Positions 6,697-13,209 of a stretch of DNA of 27,242 nt are shown in pieces. The first letter of the stretch is position 1. Each line of letters begins with the position of its first letter. Location: positions 1 to 27,242 of the IMG/VR virus record IMGVR_UViG_3300012918_000005; one strand, 5' to 3'. Under the pieces are notes generated by a model. That model searched no databases and was not told the DNA's origin. It was given only the letters and a program-made list of their open reading frames with translations. The stretch is from a virus. A program made the position numbers and the translations under genes.

Positions 6697-7466
6697 TCGA
6701 CGCGGTGCTTTCCCAACATATAAATCCGCTCGTATGCGGCGTGGCGAAGTTTAATCACCTCCTCGCGACACGGCTGGCCGTGCCGTTGCTCTCGCTCTAT
6801 GGAAGGACTGAGCATCCGCTCGTCTCGATTAAGTGCGAAGAATCGCCCTTCGCGCTCGATAGCCGCTACGGGTCTGAAGGCTACGACCTCTTTCTGCATG
6901 ACGTGCCGCCGTCAAGCCCGCGGCGTTCACTACGGGAAGCCACGCGCGTCTTCGCCGCCAATTCCGTCATTGCCAACGCGGTGCGCGACGAGCGGCACGA
7001 TGTCATCTCAGCCTTTTGCCCTTCGACGCTCGAGGGTGATGTCCACCGCGGCGCGTATCGGGTGCTGACGTTCGGTATGGGGCATAAACTCGTGATCTCG
7101 GAGTTTCGGCGTTTGAAAACGCAGCTTGACCAGCAGCATCCGGACTACACGATCTCGCTGTCGATGGCGATTCATGAGGGCACGTCCTGGGCGGAGACCT
7201 TCACCGAGAGTATTCGGGCGATGCGGGAAATTTTCGGCAGTCGGTTGCGCGTGCTCGGTTTTCTCGCGGACGATGCGCTCGCGAAAGAACTGCACGAGTG
7301 CGATGCCGTCGCGGCCTTTTTCCAGCCCGCCCTGCGTGAAAACAATACGTCCGCCTGGGCCGCGCTGGCCGCGGGCAAGACGCTCTACACGAATCTGGAT
7401 GCGCACTCGCCCGCGCAGACGGTCGATGCGTATAGTTGGGACCGCTTACTGCCCCTGCTGCTATGA
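6693..7466 (+). CDS. Glycosyltransferase-like protein (GT-B / GT4-like)
   Basis: 257 residues. The N-terminal segment NPLVCGVAKFNHLLATRLAV (11-30) resembles the acceptor-side start of GT4 glycosyltransferases (G-x-A-x-F...LA..L). The C-terminal half has the donor-domain order: LRVLGFLADDALAKELHECD (in the region 190-210) followed by AVAAFFQPALRENNTSAWAALAAGK, which matches the usual 'not reaching the cell surface or mid-level decision, many branches' Glu-x7-Glu-like region only loosely. At 257 residues it is shorter than typical GT4 enzymes (~350-400), so one domain is reduced. It would transfer a nucleotide-activated sugar in the cytoplasm. It is coupled by ATGA to both neighbours, directly before the NeuB-like gene. 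Confidence 0.55.
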   Translation: MIDAVLSQHINPLVCGVAKFNHLLATRLAVPLLSLYGRTEHPLVSIKCEESPFALDSRYGSEGYDLFLHDVPPSSPRRSLREATRVFAANSVIANAVRDERHDVISAFCPSTLEGDVHRGAYRVLTFGMGHKLVISEFRRLKTQLDQQHPDYTISLSMAIHEGTSWAETFTESIRAMREIFGSRLRVLGFLADDALAKELHECDAVAAFFQPALRENNTSAWAALAAGKTLYTNLDAHSPAQTVDAYSWDRLLPLLL

Positions 7467-8437
7467 GAGCCCTGACGATTGGCGATCAGCGCCTCGCGGA
7501 CGACGAGCCCTGTTACGTCGTCGCCGAGCTCGGCTCGAATCACGGCGGGCACCTCCCGACCGCGCTCCAGATGATCAAGATCGCGATTCAGTGCGGCGTC
7601 TCGGCGTGCAAGCTGCAAAAACGCGAGAATGCGACTCTTTACTCCCGGGCGTTGCTCGATCAGCTCTACGACCACGAGCATAGTTTCGGAAGCACCTACG
7701 GCGCGCATCGGCAGGTGTTGGAATTCGGCGAGCGCGAATATCAAGCCTGTCGCGGCGTTGCGAAAGCGCACGGAAAAGCGCTCTTCGCAACAGCATTCGA
7801 CGAAGTGTCGGCAGATTTCCTGATGCGCATCGATGTGCCCGCGATCAAGATTGCGTCCGGCGGTCTAACCGATCGTGCCCTCTTGTACCACGTCGCGAGG
7901 CTTGGCAAGCCCATCATTCTGAGCACGGGCGGCGGGACGTTCGCGGATGTCAATCGGGCTGTTGACGTGCTTTCGGCGGGTCACTCGCCGTTTGCGCTCT
8001 TGCACTGCACGGCGGCCTATCCTGTGCTCGACTACACCGAACTGAATCTACGTGCGATTGTCACGATGCGCGAACGCTATCCAGACGTTGTGATTGGCTG
8101 GTCGGGGCACGTCAGCGGGATCGCGATGCCACTCGTGGCCTACGCCTTCGGGGCGCGTCTCGTGGAGATGCACTTCACATTAAATAGGGCGATGAAGGGC
8201 ACGGACCATGCCTTTTCGCTGGAACCAGCAGGACTCAGAAAGCTGTGTCGAGACTTGGACCGCGCGTATCAAGCGACTGGCGATGGCGTCAAGCGCCTCT
8301 ATGAGTCCGAGCGCAAACCGTTGAGTAAAATGCGGCGGGTCCAGACGCCGGACGGTCGGCGCATTACGGGAGCCCTCGACGATGGCCATCAATCTCTTCA
8401 CACCGCGCGACCTCGGAGTGAGGCCTTGGGGGACTGA
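7463..8437 (+). CDS. neuB-like: NeuB-family nonulosonic acid synthase (sialic/pseudaminic/legionaminic-type), SAF domain missing
   Basis: 324 residues from ATG 7463 (ATGA overlap). It condenses phosphoenolpyruvate with an N-acetylhexosamine to give a nine-carbon acid in the NeuB/PseI/LegI family. Family blocks are clear: AELGSNHGG (21-29), KLQKRE (50-55, canonical KFQ), VPAIKIASGGLT (125-136), ILSTGGGT (152-159), LLHCTAAYP (179-187), ELNLRAI (193-199), EMHFTLNR (235-242) and KGTDHAFSLEP (245-255). The barrel ends near 285. The C-terminal antifreeze-like (SAF) domain that normally follows (total ~350) is absent; instead there is a ~35-residue tail that overlaps the next gene by 56 bases. Which sugar is made cannot be told. 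No gene for making the amino-sugar precursor is visible here, so precursor would come from the host or from outside the window. Confidence 0.9.
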   Translation: MRALTIGDQRLADDEPCYVVAELGSNHGGHLPTALQMIKIAIQCGVSACKLQKRENATLYSRALLDQLYDHEHSFGSTYGAHRQVLEFGEREYQACRGVAKAHGKALFATAFDEVSADFLMRIDVPAIKIASGGLTDRALLYHVARLGKPIILSTGGGTFADVNRAVDVLSAGHSPFALLHCTAAYPVLDYTELNLRAIVTMRERYPDVVIGWSGHVSGIAMPLVAYAFGARLVEMHFTLNRAMKGTDHAFSLEPAGLRKLCRDLDRAYQATGDGVKRLYESERKPLSKMRRVQTPDGRRITGALDDGHQSLHTARPRSEALGD

Positions 8438-8729
8438 GCTGCTCGTCGCGGAAACCGCCGATTACATTGGGAAAGTGTTGTCGATGCGCGAAGGGACGAG
8501 TGGCCCGAAGCAGTCGCATCGGCGCAAAGACGAATCGTTTTACGTCTTCAAGGGCTCGGTGCGTCTGACGAGTCTGGATGACTATGAGCACGTCGTGGCG
8601 CACATTCTGACGCCGGGGATGGCCGTGCGAATTCCGCCGGGCACGGTGCATCAAGTCGAGGCGCTCGAAGATTCCGTGCTGTTCGAAACCAGTACCCCAC
8701 ATTTTGATGATCGGGTGCCGGCGGCCTAG
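8382..8729 (+). CDS. Cupin-domain protein (mannose-6-phosphate isomerase type II-like)
   Basis: 115 residues, a single cupin barrel. RPWGTELL (14-21) and YIGKVLSMREGTSGPKQSH (28-46) lead into cupin motif 1 SHRRKDESFYVFKG (45-58; H46 and E51 as metal ligands), and PPGTVHQVEAL (85-95; H90) is motif 2. Such cupins are common in nucleotide-sugar and nonulosonate gene clusters as isomerases, epimerases or sugar-binding domains, and are sometimes fused to synthases. The start at ATG 8382 lies inside the end of the NeuB-like gene in a different frame. Its stop abuts the NeuA-like start. It acts in the cytoplasm. The exact reaction is unknown. Confidence 0.83.
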   Translation: MAINLFTPRDLGVRPWGTELLVAETADYIGKVLSMREGTSGPKQSHRRKDESFYVFKGSVRLTSLDDYEHVVAHILTPGMAVRIPPGTVHQVEALEDSVLFETSTPHFDDRVPAA

Positions 8730-9461
8730 ATGGCGCCGCGTATTGAGATGGTCGCGCTTATCCCGGCTCGAGCCGGAAGTCGCAGAATTCCTCGCAAAAA
8801 TGTCCGCCTGCTTGCTGGGCACCCGCTCATCAGCTATGCGATTCATGCCGCGCAGCAGAGCTGCCTGTTTCCCGCTCTCTGGGTCGTGACCGACGACCCG
8901 GAAACCGAGCAGATCGCTCTCGAAGCCGGCGCGCAGGTGATGCGGCGATCCCCTGCGACCGCGACGGATGACGCGCCCGATATGCTCTGGCTGCGCGACT
9001 GGATGCACGCGCACGGTAAGGAGTCGTCGACCTTTGCGATTCTCCGACCGACCGCGCCCTTTCGCACTGCGGCCACGATTCAACGCGCCTATGACCAGTT
9101 TGTGCGGCAGGAAGTGCACTCGATACGCGCGGTAGAACTTGCGAAACAACATCCGGGCAAGATGTGGCGGCTGGCGAACGGCTGTCTCGTACCAATTCTC
9201 GACGAGACGCACATGAGCGGTACGCCATGGCATTCCTCGCCGACGCAGACCTTGCCCGCGGTCTACGTGCAGAACGCGAGTCTCGAAATGGCGTGGAGTT
9301 ACGTCGTGTCGAGCTTTGGCACGATCAGCGGGATGAAGATCGCACCGTTTTTCACCGAAGACTACGAGGGGGTGAACCTCGATGATGAAGCCGACTGGGC
9401 AGAAGCGGAGCGATTGATTGCAGCCGGGCTCGTGGCGCTCCCCGCTTTGGCCGTTCGTTAA
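8730..9461 (+). CDS. neuA-like: CMP-nonulosonic acid cytidylyltransferase (NeuA/PseF-like)
   Basis: 243 residues starting right after the cupin stop. It would activate the nonulosonic acid with CTP to the CMP-sugar. IPARAGSRRIPRKN (11-24) is the P-loop-like CTP-binding signature (IPARGGSKGIP.KN in NeuA, with the first Gly as Ala here), followed by LAGHPLISYAI; WVVTDD (51-56), ILRPTAPFR (104-112, the QPTSPLR element) and VNLDDEADW (215-223, the metal-binding ID...DW element) complete the family pattern. Length is normal (~230). Adjacent to the NeuB-like gene, this makes a synthase-activation pair. The gene ends 44 bases inside the next one. Confidence 0.9.
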   Translation: MAPRIEMVALIPARAGSRRIPRKNVRLLAGHPLISYAIHAAQQSCLFPALWVVTDDPETEQIALEAGAQVMRRSPATATDDAPDMLWLRDWMHAHGKESSTFAILRPTAPFRTAATIQRAYDQFVRQEVHSIRAVELAKQHPGKMWRLANGCLVPILDETHMSGTPWHSSPTQTLPAVYVQNASLEMAWSYVVSSFGTISGMKIAPFFTEDYEGVNLDDEADWAEAERLIAAGLVALPALAVR

Positions 9462-10449
9462 ACGCTATCTTCAGCACTCGACGCGGCCGATTCTCGCCGG
9501 GCCGTTTCGTGGAGAAGTCGGATTTGAAGTGCTGTATTGGATTCCGTTTCTGCGGCGGTTCCTCAAGCGCTACGGCATTGCGCCTGAGCGGCTGATTCCC
9601 GTCACGCGTGGCGGGGCCTCGCTCTGGTATGGCGGCTCGCCACAGCTCGACCTCTACGACCTGCGCACACCGCAGCTCGTACGCGTCGAGAATCGCATTC
9701 AGCACGCCACGCACCATCAGCTCAAGCAGATTGTCGTGACGGGCTTTGACCGGCAAGTGCTCCGAGACTTCGCGTTCCAGCACGGCTTCGGGCGATATCT
9801 GGTCCTCCACCCCGCCTGGATGTATGCGTGCCTGATGCCCTACTTCGCCGGGGCGATGAGTCTCGCCGCCCTCGAACAGCACTGCTTTTTCGAGACGATC
9901 CCGACGCCTATGTTGCCGGGCTCAGGTCTCTCGTCGAACTCGATGCAATTACCCGAAGAAATCAAGTTACCCATGCCGTTCGTGGCCGTGCGCTTCTACC
10001 TCCGGCACACGTTTCCGGGGCATCCGACGCTGGTGAATTTTGCGCAGGAGTCCATCAAGATGATGGCGCAGAGCACCGCGGTGGTGCTGTTGAACAGCGG
10101 GATTCACGCGGATGAGCACGTCGACATCCCGATGCCAGACCATCCGAATGTCTTCCGGATGACGGACTTGTGTCACGTGACGCCGCAGAATAATTTAGCC
10201 GTGCAGAGTGCGCTCATCGGCCGGGCGCTCGGGTTTGTCGGCACCTACGGCGGGCTGGCGCAGCTTGCGCTCCGGCTGGGAAAACCGAGCGTAAGCTACT
10301 ACCATGAGTGGGGCGGCACCAGCATCGCGCACAAGCATTTAGCCGATGCGCTGGCGCTCAAGCACAACATTCCGTGCCTGGTGCTTAAGGTCGGAGAGTT
10401 GCCGGTGCTCCAAAGCGTCGTCCCAGCTCTGCAAGTCGCCATACCTTGA
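9418..10449 (+). CDS. Glycosyltransferase-like protein, GT-B fold suspected
   Basis: 343 residues from TTG 9418 (GGAG at 9407-9410), overlapping the NeuA-like end by 44 bases. The N-terminal block ILAGPFRGEVGFEVLYW (25-41) with a glycine-rich GPF.GE.GFE element resembles proteins of environmental bacteria and phages annotated as glycosyltransferases. Further on come FVAVRFYLRHTFPG (about 188-201), AVVLLNSG, and near the end ALGFVGTYGGLAQLALRLGKPSVSYY, which looks like the donor-sugar side of a GT-B enzyme (heptosyltransferase- or fucosyltransferase-like G.YGG...A...GKP). It is the last gene of the glycan block. I infer transfer of the activated sugar; donor and acceptor are unknown. Confidence 0.55.
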   Translation: MQPGSWRSPLWPFVKRYLQHSTRPILAGPFRGEVGFEVLYWIPFLRRFLKRYGIAPERLIPVTRGGASLWYGGSPQLDLYDLRTPQLVRVENRIQHATHHQLKQIVVTGFDRQVLRDFAFQHGFGRYLVLHPAWMYACLMPYFAGAMSLAALEQHCFFETIPTPMLPGSGLSSNSMQLPEEIKLPMPFVAVRFYLRHTFPGHPTLVNFAQESIKMMAQSTAVVLLNSGIHADEHVDIPMPDHPNVFRMTDLCHVTPQNNLAVQSALIGRALGFVGTYGGLAQLALRLGKPSVSYYHEWGGTSIAHKHLADALALKHNIPCLVLKVGELPVLQSVVPALQVAIP

Positions 10450-10474
10450 CACCTTACTGCGCTCGGTTTACCGT
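10446..10474 (+). promoter_or_regulatory. Possible sigma-70-type promoter before the capsid genes
   Basis: A perfect TTGACA (10446-10451) overlaps the stop of the last glycan gene. After exactly 17 bases comes TACCGT (10469-10474), which keeps the three most conserved -10 positions (T, A, final T). Transcription would start near 10481 and run through the hairpin-rich leader into the decoration and capsid genes. The -10 box is poor, so this is a candidate only. Confidence 0.3.
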
Positions 10475-10488
10475 GGAGTCGCTTTCTT

Positions 10489-10506
10489 CGCCCTGTCGGG
10501 CGTTTT
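10489..10506 (+). terminator. Rho-independent terminator-like hairpin
   Basis: CGCCC (10489-10493), loop TGTC, GGGCG (10498-10502), then TTTT (10503-10506). The GC-only 5-bp stem with a tetraloop and T run is terminator-like and lies 40 bases after the last glycan gene. The T run is short and followed by GGG, so termination may be partial. Confidence 0.5.
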
Positions 10507-10523
10507 GGGTCGGTGAGGCGAGA

Positions 10524-10697
10524 CTAGCGCGTCCTCAGCGGCCGGCATGCGACACGCGCTAGATTCGCGGTCACCGGCCGCGTCATCTTCCGGTGTTGCG
10601 GGTGCGTCTCGGCTCTAGGTCACTGAGATTCGCACCGGCTCGCGGTCTGACCTCCCCTGTCATCGCTAGTGGTGTCTCACGTCTTCCCGGAGACGTG
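10524..10697 (+). other. Hairpin-rich gene-free leader before the capsid genes
   Basis: Four further inverted repeats follow the terminator-like hairpin. CTAGCGCGT (10524-10532) pairs perfectly with ACGCGCTAG (10554-10562); CGCGG (10566-10570) pairs with CCGCG (10578-10582); AGGTCA (10617-10622) pairs with TGACCT (10648-10653) and encloses ACCG/CGGT (10634-10637, 10643-10646); CACGTCT (10678-10684) pairs with AGACGTG (10691-10697) just before GGGAG (10701-10705) and the start codon at 10711. No open frame of note uses the stretch. It may be a structured 5' leader, a small RNA or a processing region for capsid mRNA. GC-rich DNA gives chance hairpins, so conservation must decide. Confidence 0.4.
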
Positions 10698-10710
10698 TGC
10701 GGGAGCGTGC

Positions 10711-11283
10711 ATGACTGATTTCACCCTCTCTTCAGGGTCCATCTGCCGACCCTACAAAACCCCGTGGGGCGCCTTCTTCACCCAAGGCTATCAAGTCTCG
10801 ACCGGCGTCTCGTCTGCCACGATCTGGATGGGCTCCGTCGTGACGCTCGATTTCACCGAAGCCGGCAACTCTTCGTTGAATATGTATGTCAAGCGCTCGA
10901 CGGCCGACGGACATTTCTACGCCGTGGGCATTGCCGCCGAAACCCAACCCTCTGGCGGCTCCGGCTCGACTGCCGTGCTCGGGACACCCATCTCCGTCTG
11001 GGAAGCCTGTCCTTTCCAGGAATTCAAGGCGGTGACGAAAGCCGGCACCCTGCAATCCTCGCAGGTCGGGCTCACGAAGACGCTGCACTGGGACTCGACG
11101 CTCAACATTCAGTATGTCGACTTGTCAGCGTCCACGGCGAGTGATCACCGCGTCGTCGTGACGAAGCTGATCGATCAGCAAAACGATTCCGGCGGCTACG
11201 TCGCGTTCCGGTTCCTGACGAACAGCTACCGGCAAGGCTCCACGATTCTCTCGTCGACGCCCTACTTGGCGTTCTATCGCTAG
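10711..11283 (+). CDS. Putative head decoration / structural protein
   Basis: 190 residues from ATG 10711, behind GGGAG (10701-10705); an in-frame GTG at 10669 would place the start before the hairpin and has no ribosome binding site. The protein is beta-rich and full of Ser, Thr and Gly, with no signal peptide, catalytic motif or coiled coil. It carries segments such as SATIWMGSVVTLDFTEAG and GHFYAVGIAAE. Decoration or head-stabilising proteins are commonly encoded just before the major capsid protein (as gpD of lambda is), and size and composition fit. The call rests mainly on position. Confidence 0.55.
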   Translation: MTDFTLSSGSICRPYKTPWGAFFTQGYQVSTGVSSATIWMGSVVTLDFTEAGNSSLNMYVKRSTADGHFYAVGIAAETQPSGGSGSTAVLGTPISVWEACPFQEFKAVTKAGTLQSSQVGLTKTLHWDSTLNIQYVDLSASTASDHRVVVTKLIDQQNDSGGYVAFRFLTNSYRQGSTILSSTPYLAFYR

Positions 11284-11404
11284 GCGTAACCGACCTCAGC
11301 GCGCACAACGCCACGAGCAGAAAAGAAGGCGGGTTCCCGTGCCAAACCGGGGACGCTGGGCGCACAGACGCTGCGGTCATTTCTCGACTTACGAGGAGTG
11401 ACAT

Positions 11405-12325
11405 ATGTCGCAAGTTAGAGGGACAAATCCTGACTTATACGATAACGTGGACAAGGCCTTTGGCGGCATCATGAAGGCGCAGCTTCGTGAGTTACCGAAG
11501 ATCTATCCTGACGTCTACAACATCAAATCCTCAGACCGAAAGTTCGAGCGCGTCGTGAGTTACGTGCCGTTTGGCGACACGCAGCCGAAGCCCGAAGGCG
11601 AGCCCTTCGTGATGGACACCTTGCGGCAGGGCTACACGAAGGATTTCACGCACACCGAGAACGGGCTCGGGTTCGAAGTCACGCAGACCGCGCTCGAAGA
11701 CGACGCGGAGAATCTCCTACAACGCGCAGGCGAGTGGCTCGCCTTCTCGGCGCGGTATGTCGAAGAAGGACGGGCCGCGAATCCGTTCAACAACGGCTTC
11801 ACGACGGAGACGACGCCAGACGGTGGGACGCTGTTCAGCACGACGCACGCCTTGCGCGGCGGCGGCACGGCGAAGAATCGCCCCTCGACCGACTCCGACC
11901 TCTCCTCCACGTCGCTCACACAGGCGCTGATTGACCTGCAAACCGATCAGAAGGACGAAGCGGGACATTTGTCCGCACCGGTGGATTCGTGGATTCTCTA
12001 CATTCCGCCGTCGCTGGAATTTCTCGCCGACCGGCTCTTGAACTCGGTCGGCCTACCTGGGTCCGCCGACAACGACCGCAACCCGATCAAGTCGCGCCGG
12101 CAGTGGACGATTCTGGTCAATCCTCGCTTGACAGACACGGACGCGTGGTTCCTCGTCGCCCAGTCCAAAGCGCGGCACGCGATCACGTTCTATCGCCGCA
12201 CACCGATCAACATGGAACCGATGATGACGGATGCGCGCACCAACAACCGCATCTTCAAAGTCAGACATCGCTTCTCAGTCGGCGCGTGGGCTTGGATCGG
12301 GTCCTATGGAACTGCGGGAGCTTAA
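11405..12325 (+). CDS. Major capsid protein (HK97 fold, gpT-like)
   Basis: 306 residues from ATG 11405 with GAGGAG about 7 bases upstream. An N-terminal arm leads to the KIYPDVYNIKSSDRKFE stretch, then GLGFEVTQTALEDDAENLL (with the ALEDD seen in Mu gpT-like capsid proteins), a loop LFSTTHALRGGGT, a helix LTQALIDLQTDQKDEAG, and the A-domain-like block DSWILYIPPSLEFLADRLLNS, followed by DTDAWFLVAQ and a C-terminal RHRFSVGAWAWIG. This order and length (~300) are typical of HK97-fold major capsid proteins. No delta-domain protease is seen. With the scaffold and co-chaperonin it would assemble the procapsid. Confidence 0.85.
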   Translation: MSQVRGTNPDLYDNVDKAFGGIMKAQLRELPKIYPDVYNIKSSDRKFERVVSYVPFGDTQPKPEGEPFVMDTLRQGYTKDFTHTENGLGFEVTQTALEDDAENLLQRAGEWLAFSARYVEEGRAANPFNNGFTTETTPDGGTLFSTTHALRGGGTAKNRPSTDSDLSSTSLTQALIDLQTDQKDEAGHLSAPVDSWILYIPPSLEFLADRLLNSVGLPGSADNDRNPIKSRRQWTILVNPRLTDTDAWFLVAQSKARHAITFYRRTPINMEPMMTDARTNNRIFKVRHRFSVGAWAWIGSYGTAGA

Positions 12326-12338
12326 CCAATAACCGTAG

Positions 12339-12367
12339 TTGACATCATGAACGCTTCCGACCAGAAT
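12339..12367 (+). promoter_or_regulatory. Sigma-70-type promoter for the homing endonuclease gene
   Basis: TTGACA (12339-12344), a 17-base spacer, then CAGAAT (12362-12367; four of six -10 positions). Transcription would begin close to 12374, about 10 bases before the start codon, so the resulting message would lack the upstream arm of the hairpin at 12356-12376. Confidence 0.4.
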
Positions 12368-12376
12368 ACGGTCGGA
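12356..12376 (+). promoter_or_regulatory. Hairpin covering the ribosome binding site of the LAGLIDADG gene
   Basis: TCCGACC (12356-12362) and GGTCGGA (12370-12376) form a perfect 7-bp stem with a 7-base loop. The 3' arm contains the first part of the GGAGG (12374-12378) that serves the ATG at 12384. A read-through message from the capsid gene would hide the site, while a message from the promoter inside the hairpin would not. T4 uses such RBS-hiding hairpins for I-TevI and some late genes. Confidence 0.45.
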
Positions 12377-12383
12377 GGCGAGC

Positions 12384-13130
12384 ATGACCACAGAGCAGGC
12401 TGTCTATCTTGCGGCGGCGATTGACGGTGAAGGCTATCTAGGACTCGTTCCGATCGGGCGACATCGAGAGGGGCACCATGCTCCGGGCTTTTCGTTTCGG
12501 GTGTCGATCTCGAATACAGATCGCAGTTGGCTTGACACGTTGCAACAATGGGCTGGCGGCTATGTGGAACTTCGAAGCGCGGTAAAAGGGAATCGAAAAC
12601 CATGTTACGTCTTGAGATTCAATGGGGCGACCGCGAAAGATCTGCTCATGCGCGTCATGCCCTATCTGATTCTCAAGAAACCACGCGCCGAATTAATCCT
12701 GCGATATTTCGAGTTGGCCGCTCAACGTCGCAGTCACAATTCGCCCGGCACGCCATCGAATCCGACCGTTGTGCAAGCAATTCTCGACATTCATGCACAA
12801 CTCAAACTGCTGAATCAGCGTGGACTCGTGGCGAGCGCATACGCAGGGCCGCAACCGACAACGCGCATTTGTTCGATCGATGGCTGTGAAACGAAGCACT
12901 ACAGCAACGGCTATTGTCGTCAGCACTATCGGCGCTATTGCGAGCATGGAGGTTTCAAGGTTTACGAGCGCACATGCGTCAACTGCGGGCGCCCGTTCGT
13001 CGCACGTCGCAAAGATACGGAGTGCTGCTCAAAGCCATGCACGGATCGGCATCAGTATGTGAAGAATCAGGAGGCGCGGAACGCGTACAAGCGCGCGTGG
13101 CGTGCGAAACGGAAAGCTACCGTCAACTAA
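12384..13130 (+). CDS. LAGLIDADG homing endonuclease with C-terminal zinc fingers
   Basis: 248 residues from ATG 12384 with GGAGG 5 bases upstream. YLAAAIDGEGYLGL (8-21) is a LAGLIDADG motif with the acidic pair region DGEG; LILKKPRAELILRYFELA (95-112) is the helical part usual in single-motif members, which cut DNA as dimers. The C-terminal half carries two cysteine clusters: C163, C168, C178 and H181 (with GYCRQHYRR), then C198, C201, C214, C215 and C219 (CVNCGRPF...CCSKPC), probably zinc-binding DNA-contact modules. A very basic tail ends the protein. It sits free-standing between the capsid gene and the next structural gene, as mobile endonucleases in phages do. Confidence 0.83.
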   Translation: MTTEQAVYLAAAIDGEGYLGLVPIGRHREGHHAPGFSFRVSISNTDRSWLDTLQQWAGGYVELRSAVKGNRKPCYVLRFNGATAKDLLMRVMPYLILKKPRAELILRYFELAAQRRSHNSPGTPSNPTVVQAILDIHAQLKLLNQRGLVASAYAGPQPTTRICSIDGCETKHYSNGYCRQHYRRYCEHGGFKVYERTCVNCGRPFVARRKDTECCSKPCTDRHQYVKNQEARNAYKRAWRAKRKATVN

Positions 13131-13131
13131 G

Positions 13132-13206
13132 GAACGCCGCGTGTCCCGAGACGGCGGGATGTGGAGTCTCAGCCTAGGCGCGGCGTTCGACTGAGACAAG
13201 GAGTCT
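13132..13206 (+). promoter_or_regulatory. Leader with mutually exclusive pairings before gene 13210
   Basis: GAACGCCGCG (13132-13141) pairs perfectly with CGCGGCGTTC (13179-13188). Inside, GAGAC (13148-13152) can pair with GTCTC (13166-13170), but the extended GTCTCAG (13166-13172) can instead pair with CTGAGAC (13191-13197), which abuts the AAGGAG ribosome binding site (13198-13203). AGAC/GTCT (13194-13197, 13203-13206) could also loop out that site. This is the geometry of an attenuator-like switch. Confidence 0.35.
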
Positions 13207-13209
13207 GCT

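Noticed and set aside
8364-9233. 289-residue minus-strand frame
   Set aside because: Antisense to the cupin and NeuA-like genes; Arg/His-rich composition typical of a shadow frame and no motif.
11284-11404. Intergenic region before the capsid gene as tRNA or promoter
   Set aside because: It contains CGGGTTCCCG, which looks a little like a tRNA arm, but no cloverleaf can be drawn; only the GAGGAG ribosome site is supported.
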